Virus record (IMG/VR): IMGVR_UViG_3300032322_002433
Location: 1-50,170 of that record
Direction: 5' to 3' (one strand)
Source: a virus
Length of the DNA: 50,170 nucleotides
Shown: piece by piece, positions 38,240 to 46,500 of the stretch
Position numbering within the stretch: the first letter of the stretch is position 1
Layout: each line of letters starts with the position of its first letter
Program-made: the position numbers and the translations under genes
The notes under the pieces: model-generated
The model's database searches: none
Seen by the model: only the letters and a program-made list of their open reading frames with translations
What the model was told of the DNA's origin: nothing

Positions 38240-38591
38240 CAGTTTCTTTAGCCTTGGCTGTTGCCTTTTTAGCAACTGTCTTGGCTTTTTCTGTTACTAC
38301 TGCTACATCAGCAGAATCAACTTTTCCGTCTTTGTTTACGTCGGCAGTGGCTTTTACACCCTCGACTACATTTTGAACGGCTGCTTTAGCATCAGCTGCA
38401 TCTACTTTGCCATCATTGTTTACGTCGGCAGTGGCTTTTACACCCTCGACTACATTTTGAACGGCTGCTTTAGCATCAGCTGCATCTACTTTGCCATCAT
38501 TGTTTACATCTAGTCCTTTGGAACTGCGATTGTAATAAATGAACGCACCTAGTGCTACTGCTACTGCTACTGCGATAAGTACGATTTCCAT
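38196..38591 (-). CDS. membrane-anchored protein with three dockerin-like Ca-binding repeats
   Basis: In this 131-residue protein a hydrophobic segment at about 3-20 (IVLIAVAVAVALGAFIYY) is followed by three copies of DVNxDGKVDxAD, the calcium loop of dockerin or EF-hand type, spaced 28 residues apart. The C-terminal tail is rich in Ala and Lys (AKKATAKAKETVNKAATRGRKPKAK), like histone H1 tails, and could bind DNA or anionic surfaces. An AAGGAG ribosome binding site and a TATAAATA late core lie upstream. The first two repeats are identical at DNA level. It could be an anchor or adhesin-like protein; no function is proven. Confidence 0.8.
   Translation of the reverse strand: MEIVLIAVAVAVALGAFIYYNRSSKGLDVNNDGKVDAADAKAAVQNVVEGVKATADVNNDGKVDAADAKAAVQNVVEGVKATADVNKDGKVDSADVAVVTEKAKTVAKKATAKAKETVNKAATRGRKPKAK
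38332..38499 (-). repeat. perfect 84-bp direct tandem repeat in the dockerin-like gene
   Basis: Two adjacent copies, 38332-38415 and 38416-38499, are identical over 84 bases by eye and are followed by the start of a third that diverges. Each encodes 28 residues covering one Ca-binding loop and its helix. Identity at all third positions points to very recent duplication or gene conversion. Confidence 0.92.
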
Positions 38592-38611
38592 GGTTAAATC
38601 TCCTTGTGATT

Positions 38612-38628
38612 TATTTATACGATAAATA
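38612..38628. promoter_or_regulatory. back-to-back divergent late promoter cores
   Basis: On the minus strand TATAAATA (38612-38619) serves the dockerin-like gene. On the plus strand GATAAATA (38621-38628) serves SOD. Only one base separates the two cores. The plus +1 falls at 38634, the A of the SOD ATG, so that message would be leaderless; the minus +1 leaves a leader of about 15 bases with AAGGAG. Confidence 0.6.
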
Positions 38629-38633
38629 TAGGT

Positions 38634-39191
38634 ATGCTACATTTTATTAAAAGTTTAAAAGAATCTACTGACAAGAGGGAATTATATCAGGAAAAACTCA
38701 AGTTTGCAAAAAACGAGTTAGCACCTGTAATGAGTGAAGCTACCATCAAATATCACTATGATGGACTAGCTGCCAAATATTCTGAGCGATACAACAAAGG
38801 AGAAGGTGATGCTGATTTTAACTACGGTGGTGCTGTTCTACACAATCTATTTTTTAGCAATTTGGCCCCTCCCAGAGCTGCAAACAAGCCAGAAGGAAAC
38901 AGTAAAGTTTTAATAGATGAAAAATATGGCAGTTTTGAAAAGTTTAAAGAAGCTGTTGAAAAAGAGTTCATGGCCGCTCAAGGATCCAATTGGATCTATA
39001 TGGATTCCAGCGGCGCACTGCACACAATACATAATCACGAATATAAAAAGACAATGAAGATTGCACTGTTGATAGACGCTTGGGAACACGCTTGGGCTCT
39101 TGATTATCAACAGGACAAAGCCAAATACCTTAACAATATTTGGCGTATCATCAACTGGGACGTTGTTGATATTCGACTACAAGGAGCGTAA
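38634..39191 (+). CDS. Fe/Mn superoxide dismutase
   Basis: The 185-residue protein matches the Fe/Mn SOD family: N-terminal hairpin LAPVMSEATIKYHYDGLAAKYSERYN with ligand H41, second helix GAVLHNLFF with ligand H70, QGSNW, and the C-terminal LLIDAWEHAWALDYQ with D148 and H152, then NWDVVDIRL. The four metal ligands are all present. It should convert superoxide to peroxide. Whether it uses Fe or Mn cannot be told. In a phage with many Fe-S enzymes it may protect those clusters; that is inference. Predicted to be expressed late and leaderless. Confidence 0.92.
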   Translation: MLHFIKSLKESTDKRELYQEKLKFAKNELAPVMSEATIKYHYDGLAAKYSERYNKGEGDADFNYGGAVLHNLFFSNLAPPRAANKPEGNSKVLIDEKYGSFEKFKEAVEKEFMAAQGSNWIYMDSSGALHTIHNHEYKKTMKIALLIDAWEHAWALDYQQDKAKYLNNIWRIINWDVVDIRLQGA

Positions 39192-39192
39192 A

Positions 39193-39309
39193 ATGTTAGA
39201 TACACTATTTTGGGTAGCAGTAGGTGCATTTGTCGGTTGGAATTTTCCACAGCCTTTCTGGGCTAAGATCATACAGGAAAAGATCCAAACTATGATTGCT
39301 AAAAAATAA
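39193..39309 (+). CDS. 38-residue small membrane protein
   Basis: The frame starts at ATG 39193, with AAGGAG at 39181-39186. An upstream in-frame start at 39100 lies inside the SOD gene and is unlikely. The product has one hydrophobic segment, LFWVAVGAFVGWNF, and a Lys-rich tail that predicts a cytoplasmic C-terminus. This short TM-plus-basic-tail form is common in T4-like marine phages. Function is unknown. Confidence 0.72.
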   Translation: MLDTLFWVAVGAFVGWNFPQPFWAKIIQEKIQTMIAKK

Positions 39310-39321
39310 AAAGGAACAGGA

Positions 39322-39714
39322 ATGGCATATTCAGACAAGGTTATCGATCACTATGAGAACCCTCGCAATGTAGGTAGCTTTGATAAGAATGATCCCGAGG
39401 TAGGCACCGGTATGGTCGGTGCTCCTGCCTGCGGGGACGTAATGAAGCTACAGATCAAAGTCAACGAAGAGGGCATTATCACAGATGCGAAGTTTAAAAC
39501 TTATGGCTGCGGTTCGGCGATCGCGTCGAGTTCACTCGCAACAGAGTGGCTCAAAGGTATGTCGCTGGATCAGGCAACTAATATCAAAAATTCAGAGATA
39601 GCAGAAGAACTAGCTTTACCGCCCGTAAAAATACACTGCTCTATTCTAGCAGAAGATGCTATCAAAGCAGCAATATTAGATTATAAAACTAAGCATGGTC
39701 AAGAGTCCGTGTAA
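39322..39714 (+). CDS. iscU: Fe-S cluster scaffold protein IscU
   Basis: The 130-residue product has all the IscU ligands at the same numbers as the bacterial protein: C37, D39, C63, H105 and C106 (APACGDVMKL, YGCGSAIASSS, KIHCSI). The LPPVK chaperone-binding motif lies at 99-103. IscU is the scaffold on which 2Fe-2S clusters are built with sulfur from IscS, and it hands them to IscA-type carriers with HscA/HscB help. IscS is not in the window, so host IscS would be needed. The good ribosome binding site is AAAGGAACAGGA. The end overlaps the DUF1289 gene. Confidence 0.97.
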   Translation: MAYSDKVIDHYENPRNVGSFDKNDPEVGTGMVGAPACGDVMKLQIKVNEEGIITDAKFKTYGCGSAIASSSLATEWLKGMSLDQATNIKNSEIAEELALPPVKIHCSILAEDAIKAAILDYKTKHGQESV

Positions 39715-39865
39715 CAAAGTCTGTAATCTAGATTCCAACAAAGTTTGTGTAGGTTGTAAAAGAACCATAGAAGAAATATCAACTTGGAGTAGTTTATCCG
39801 ACGATGAACGACTAGAGATATTAAACAGGATCAACAATGATATCAATAACACCGTTAGCAGCTGA
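39695..39865 (+). CDS. DUF1289 family protein, overlapped by both neighbours
   Basis: The 56-residue protein starts at ATG 39695 inside iscU (20-base overlap) and ends inside iscA (29-base overlap). It has the DUF1289 pattern: SPCNKVCNLD, C18-x-x-C21 (VCVGCKRTIEEISTWSS) and a C-terminal helix with DDERLEILNRI. Cys residues C6, C10, C18 and C21 could bind zinc or an Fe-S cluster. DUF1289 is common in proteobacteria, so this set may have been picked up from such a host. It is placed between the two Fe-S assembly proteins, suggesting a related role. Confidence 0.85.
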   Translation: MVKSPCNKVCNLDSNKVCVGCKRTIEEISTWSSLSDDERLEILNRINNDINNTVSS

Positions 39866-40157
39866 AAAAGTTCGCAAGACAATCGAAAATAGAGGAAAAG
39901 GCCACGGTATCAAAGTTGGCGTAAAAACCACAGGATGTAGTGGTTTAGCCTATGTTTTAGAATTTGTCGACGATCCTTTACAAGAAGATCTTAGTTTTGT
40001 CAGCGAAGGAGTACATATTTTTGTAGATCCTAAGGCACTGCCTTATGTCAGCGGTATGACTATGGATTGGTTGAAAAAAGGCTTAAACGAAGGATTTGAC
40101 TTTATAAATCCCAATGAACGCGACCGTTGTGGCTGCGGAGAATCTTTTAGAATTTAG
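39837..40157 (+). CDS. iscA: A-type Fe-S carrier protein (IscA/ErpA-like)
   Basis: The 106-residue product has the three conserved A-type ligands C34 (TTGCSGLAYVLEF), C98 and C100 (DRCGCGESF), and the family length. It receives clusters from IscU and passes them to apo-proteins. The start lies in the end of the DUF1289 gene. The last 11 bases overlap the convergent zinc-ribbon gene. I call it IscA because it follows IscU; sequence alone does not separate IscA from ErpA or SufA. Confidence 0.95.
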   Translation: MISITPLAAEKVRKTIENRGKGHGIKVGVKTTGCSGLAYVLEFVDDPLQEDLSFVSEGVHIFVDPKALPYVSGMTMDWLKKGLNEGFDFINPNERDRCGCGESFRI

Positions 40158-40434
40158 ATACTGGCCAATCTATACCTGCAGGCATATCCCATATTTTCTT
40201 CCTCTCAACTCCTTTACGTTGAGCGAATTTTTTTGCATCGCAAGATGAGCAGCAATGAAAATAATTATTGCTTAGTCTTTTACTATGGATCTTTTTTAAT
40301 TCTCTTTTAAAAATTTCATCGCAGTTGTCACATCTAAAGACCGCCAGGGTCTTTTTTCTTTTATATCTGTGCTCTTTACCTAACTTACTAGTTCGCACAT
40401 ATTCACTTGATTCGATTTCTGTTTTTAAGAACAT
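40147..40434 (-). CDS. zinc-ribbon protein conserved in T4-like marine phages
   Basis: The 95-residue basic protein starts at ATG 40434; an earlier in-frame ATG at 40488 would run across the upstream late promoter region. It has two Cys pairs, C35-x-x-C38 (FRCDNCDEIF) and C61/C62...C65 (FHCCSSCDAKKFAQRKGVERKKIW), as a zinc ribbon, and an Arg/Lys-rich N-terminal part. The end DMPAGIDWPVSKF is typical of this phage family. It may bind nucleic acid. TAAATA on the minus strand at 40440-40445 would place +1 on the ATG, so this may also be a leaderless late message. Confidence 0.78.
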   Translation of the reverse strand: MFLKTEIESSEYVRTSKLGKEHRYKRKKTLAVFRCDNCDEIFKRELKKIHSKRLSNNYFHCCSSCDAKKFAQRKGVERKKIWDMPAGIDWPVSKF

Positions 40435-40439
40435 ATGAT

Positions 40440-40445
40440 TATTTA
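40440..40445 (-). promoter_or_regulatory. late promoter core for the zinc-ribbon gene
   Basis: Minus-strand TAAATA is followed by five bases and then ATG 40434, so the usual T4 late +1 is the A of the ATG. There is no Shine-Dalgarno sequence. Confidence 0.45.
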
Positions 40446-40468
40446 CATTAGGCTTATAGAATTTTGGG

Positions 40469-40475
40469 CTAAATA
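40469..40475 (+). promoter_or_regulatory. late promoter core for the giant fibre gene
   Basis: CTAAATA gives a predicted +1 near 40481. A leader of about 24 bases with TTAGGA precedes ATG 40505, a normal arrangement for a late structural gene. Confidence 0.55.
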
Positions 40476-40504
40476 CATAGAAATTCATATTCTTAGGAAT
40501 TATT

Positions 40505-43500
40505 ATGGCAAGAAAATCGATAGATATTGGCACACTTGGTAACGACGGTACTGGTGATAGTATACGTGATGCATTTAGAAAAGTAAATGACAATTTCAGA
40601 GAACTCTACGGCTCGTTGGGTCTAGGAGAAAGATTATCATTTACAGGGTTAGACCAAACACCCAATTCTTTTCAAGGGCAAGATAACAAAATATTAGCCG
40701 TAAGTGAAGAACAAGGAGGTCAGGTAGTTTTTAAGTCTATCATCGAAGGCAGTGGAATTAACATTAATAGCACACCTTCTGCTATAACTATATCTTCATT
40801 ATTTTCCGCTATCTCCGGAGACAAAAATCCTCAGTTAGGAGGTAATCTCTCAGCACAATTTGGTGCGGAACAATATCGAATCCAAGATCTAGTAACGCCG
40901 GTAAGCAGCGACGAGGCTGCTAACAAAGGATATGTCGACACAAAAATATCGCTCGCAGGTGTTGAAGCTGTAGATCCAGACGGCGGAGGAGTTACTTCTG
41001 CATTCGGAAGAATGACCGGGCCGTTAATCCTTTCTAGAGATCCAGAACCCGAAGACGACGAAACATACAACGGGTTGATCGCTGCAACAAAAAGATACGT
41101 AGACGCATCTGCATTCGGTAGTGTGGCTAATCTATATGTTGCTACATCGGGAGAAGACTCGAGAGTAGGAGTTTCAAACGCTCTACAAGGAAGAGCGTTA
41201 GCATACGCTTATAGAACATTAGAAGCTGCTTTAAAGAGAGCCGAAGAAATAATCAATGACAGTCCTTTAGAAATAGGACCTTATAAAAAAGTATTAACAT
41301 ATAACAATGGAGCGAATTTCTGTACTCTAACAGATATTAGTACATCCCCACTTTCCGGAAGCGGATTTTCAGGAACAACTTATGTTAGCATAGACGAAAT
41401 TGAAATTAATTTTGCAGGAGCAAATTATGCTATCGGAGATATTATTATAGTTTCTGGTGGAACTGGTATCTCAGCAAGATACGAAGTATTAGATGTAGAT
41501 GCTTTCGAAGGCAGTGGCGGAAGAGGTCCTGTGCTTTCTTTTAAACAACTAAGCGCGGGAAAATATAGAGTAATCCCCGGTAGTGTCATTGGTAGCATAG
41601 TTCGAGTAACCACTACTGCTACTAACGCAAACGGGAGCAGCACCCCAGGTAGCGGCGCAACCTTTAATGTCACCTTTAACGTTAATAGCGTGGAAATCGA
41701 CGACGGTGGTGCAGGTTCTGGTTACACATTAGTTTCTGTGAGATTCGTTGGAGGTAGTGGTGGCAATGCTTTTGGTACTGCTACAGTAAATCAAGTAGAT
41801 GGCAGTATTGATACTCTCACTATTACCAGCAGAGGATCGGGATTTACAGGTGTTCCAACCTGCGTGGTAGACCTGCCACGATTCTTAATTTTCACTAACG
41901 GACAAAGAACTGATTTCACCGGTGATGTTCTCACAGGTACTCCGGAGGCAATACGAGGAAGAGATATCAGAGAAGGACTATATCTCTATGGCGAAACGTC
42001 CGGAGCATTGGCTCAAATTCTAGCTCATACTGGTGCTCTGGATGGCACCTCAGAGTTTGGAAATTTATCCGAAGTATTTGATGTTGATATTATCTACGGT
42101 GCGTTCCAAGAAGGTGAGAGAATAGCCTATGGCGATATAACGAAAAATACTCAGGTATCGATTTTTGTAGAGAGCGGAATCTACGAAGAAAATTTGCCTC
42201 TCAAGGTTCCTCAGAACGTTGCTATCATAGGCGATGAATTTAGAAGAACGATTATCAGACCTAAACAGGGATTTAGTACAAGTCCTTGGGTATTCCAAAA
42301 TTTTAGACGAGATAGAACTATCGACGGCATAGCTACTTCCGAAAGATTGTTCGGTTATCATTATCTAGAAAATTCAGATAGTCCGATTTATCCAATGGTC
42401 AATAACAAAGGATCATTTACCAGTGCTGCTGAGTTATTATCTCTAAATAAACTATTTTTACAGACAGAAGTAGTGGCTTGGATCGATAATCAGATAGAAG
42501 AAGGTACAGCTCCTTTTTCGACCAGCTTTACCTATAACAGTGAAATTTGCAAAAGAGACGTTGGACTAATTATAGAATCTATGATCTTCGATTTAAAATA
42601 CGGAGGTTATAATAGGACAGTTTCTGCAGCATTGAAATACAGGGATCCATTCAACGAAAGCGCAGCTCTAGCGATCGATCCTTCTGGACAATTAGATGAA
42701 ACCATGGCTGCTATTGAACGGCTAGAATACCTAGTACAAAGAGTCATACAAAATATAGAAATCGACGAATCTCAACGTTTTAGCACAGCTACTCAGATAG
42801 CAGACGCTGCATACCAGGCCGAAAGGGGCGCTGGTGCATTGCCAAGAAATATCAGTGCTGCTACTCAGGCTAATCCAGTAAGATTAACTTTTACCGCTGC
42901 ACATGGTTATGCAGATAAAGAAAGAATAAGCATAAGCAGTATCGCCGGCGGTAGTATGACCAACCTAAACGGTAACACATATTATGTCAAGACTGTTGCT
43001 AACCAACCCACAAGAGTAGATCTGTATACAGATTTCGATCTTACTACAACTGTAAACGGGTCTGGATTCGCTGCATATGTACCAGGAAGTGGTGGAGTTG
43101 TTACACCACAAGGGGGTAGTGTTGGAATTCTCTTTGACGTTATTTTAGACATCATAGAAAATTCTCCAAGCAATTTGCCTAAAAATAATGATGAATTAGA
43201 TATTTTCCTATGTAATGACGCTGTGATTTTGAGAGCGATGACCATGCAAGGTCAAGGAGGTTTTGCTATGATTCTTGACCCTGAAGGTCAAATTCTTGCC
43301 AAATCTCCATATGCTCAAGAAGGTGCAGTATTCAGTAGGAGCACAGGATATAAAAGATTTGCTGGCGGAATGTTTGTCGATGGGTTTACCGGCAACTTAC
43401 AATTCCGAATCACTAACGCTATAACTTCAACAAGATTAGCAGTTTCGGGATTAATGAGACCCCCTCAATTGCCTTGCTCATTCATTGTCAACGACGAAGT

Positions 43501-46500
43501 ATATAGAATTAACTATATTAGACAGTATATCTTTAATCCTAGCGGATCTACTGCTCAGTTTGAATTAGATGAAACTACTCCTTTCAGCCTTGCTTATGGA
43601 TCGCAGGCATTTACCTTTACTAATCCCGGCAGCATAGCCACCGTCAATAAAACAGGACACGGATTACAGAGCGGTGCGACTATAAGATTTTCGTTAGGTG
43701 CAGGAGGGGTCTTGCCTAGCGGTGTCACATCTGGACAAGATTATTATGTCCTGCAAGGAGGAAAAACAGCTAATACATTTAGATTTTCAGATGAGCCAGA
43801 TGGCGATCCTGTAGAGATATCCTCTACAGGTTCCGGAACACTAAACTACGAAAGAATATACGAAGTTTTGATGCCTGGTAATAGATCTATGTTAAGCAAC
43901 GACTTTACCCAGGTTAACGATATGGGTTACGGCTTGATCGCTACCAACGGCGGGTTGACCGAAGCTGTATCGATGTTTACCTATTACTGTCACATATCTT
44001 ATTATTCTATCAACGGCGGCCAAATCAGATCTATCGGCGGTTCGAGCTCTCACGGTAATTTTGCTTTGGTAGCAGAAGGCAGCGATCCTTTAGAAGTTCC
44101 AACTCCAGTATCGTTGTATCATAAGCTTTCTCAAAGATTTACAGTAGTTGCAAGTCCCAGCCAATATGCAAATAGAAAATCAAGCACATCTATCTACGGG
44201 TATTATGAAGATTACAATCCATTAAACGGATCTGAATTAGAAATAAATCACAGCGGATCAATAGTAAGATATTCGATTTCTACCGTTGATCTAGTCGACG
44301 CTGCTACTAAACTAACGAGATTAAATATTGCCAGCAGTGGCGGTTTACAATTTGCAGTGCCAAATGGTCTTGTATGTACCATAAGACAAAACAGCTATGT
44401 AGTTCTTACAGGTGATGTTGTTGATGTCGCCACTCGTCCTAGTACTGCTTTAAAATTGGCAGATTCGAACGATGTTTATCGTGTTCTAGATTTTTCAAAT
44501 TACGATTCGGAATATGACGGAGACACGTTTACTATTACTGGTATCACACTGGCTAATCCGGCAGTGATCACTACCGATATTCCTCATAGACAGCAAATAG
44601 GATATCAGGTTAAAATTATCAAAGCAACATCTGGAGCTACAGTCCCAGAATCGATCGATGCAGATATCGATCCAGATTTTGCTACTACTTATTATGTTAC
44701 ATCTATTCCTAGCGATTATACATTTACCATTTCTGCTACCGACGGTGGAACGTCTGTAAACACAGCAAGCAATGTCACTACACTGTCGGGAACAGTGTAT
44801 ATGATTCCGTTTGGATTGGCATTAACACAGTTGAGAGAAAATTACAATTATGTTGATATAGGCTTATATCGATCTCAACCATATTCTGCTCCCGGAAGTC
44901 TTGTAACATATACTGTGACAGCCGGTACCCCCGGAGTTTTTAATAAAGTAGCTCACGGGTTAACGGCAGGAACTATGTTAAGATTTAGTACCAGTGGAAC
45001 TGGATCTTCATTGCCGGCCGGTATTAGCAGTACCGATACACATTATTGGGTAGTATCCAAAGATCTGTTAGCAGATTCTTTCAAAGTTTCCAATGAACCA
45101 CCTATAGACAGCACATTAATAGGGGTCGGTGGTACTTTGACTGGTACTACCATCACAGGATTATCGTCCACTGACAATTTAGCAGCAGGTGATAAATTAG
45201 TATCTCGTCCAAATATCACCGGTGTAAGCGGTACTAGTACTGCTAGTTTAGCCACGTTAACTTTTACCAAACAACCTAGACCACCTTACCTATCAGGTCA
45301 ATCAATTGTTGTAAGCGGATTTAGCGGTGGAGCTACAAGTCTTAACGGCACAAAAACTGTCATAAGTTGCACTACAACTACAGTAACTTATTCTAATGGT
45401 ACTATTGTTGCTTCCGGTAGTGGCGGGACTATCACTGTAGATACCACTGGAAGTTTAGGTACTGATCCAGAAATCGTTACCATAGTCAGTGAAACTTCGA
45501 TTACTATCTCTGCTGCCGGGTCTTCCAACGGAACTGTGGTTTTTAATATAGAAAAACCCGCGCTTAATGTTTCTACTACCGGTGTGGGTACTCAAGTTTA
45601 CGGAACGTTGATAGGAGGACAAAATTCAACGACCTTAGCTATAGCTGATCTCTCAGCTACCGATGCTCAAAGAATAGACAATGGCATAGCGTCTGGGGAT
45701 GAATATGAATTAGTTTACGAAGGAACCACTTATCAGATAACCAATTATCAAAGCAAAGAATCTTTAGGAACCCTATATGCTCTGTTAACTGTTTCACCTG
45801 CGTTTGATATTAGTCCAACGTCATTTGATTTTCAGATCACTTTGAAAGCAGGATTACCTGTATATTCAAGTTTTGCAGTAGGAACCCTTACTATTAGGAT
45901 TTCTCTAACTAGAGTTACATCTCACGATTTATTAGAAATAGGAACAGGTTCTTATGCCGACACAAATTATCCTAATGAGATTTACGGTCAAGCAGTTAAT
46001 AGCATAGACGGTGTTCCGTTGTCATCAACTAGCATCGATGAAGACGGAGCAGAAGTTACTAGATCTCAAACACAAGAAAGAGGATCGGGTCGTGTATTCT
46101 TTGTAACCACAGACCAGTTTGGTAATTTTTCAGTAGGACCTTATTTCCGGGTAGATCAAGGAACTGGATCTGTAACTTTTGCAGCATCTCTAGCTTTGAG
46201 TAACCTAGACGGTCTAGGATTCAAACGAGGTACCACGATAGCTGAATTTTCAACAGACGATAGTATGAGTGATCCTCAACAAGATACTGTTCCGACCGAA
46301 TCGGCTGTTGTAGGGTACATAGAACGAAGATTAGGAACTAGAGCAGCCAGCGGAGCCGCTGTATCGGCAGAATCTAGAATTCCGGCTAATATAGGTGGTT
46401 TCTTGGCTCTAAGCGGTATACTAGAGTGGGAAGGTCCTGACAATTTTAAAATTAATAATTATAAGATTGTCGATTTAGCGGACCCAACAAGTCCTCAAGA

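Noticed and set aside
38169-38513. Plus-strand 114-codon frame with repeated hydrophobic units
   Set aside because: It is the antisense of the 84-bp repeats in the dockerin-like gene, has no ribosome binding site and overlaps the uvsE end.
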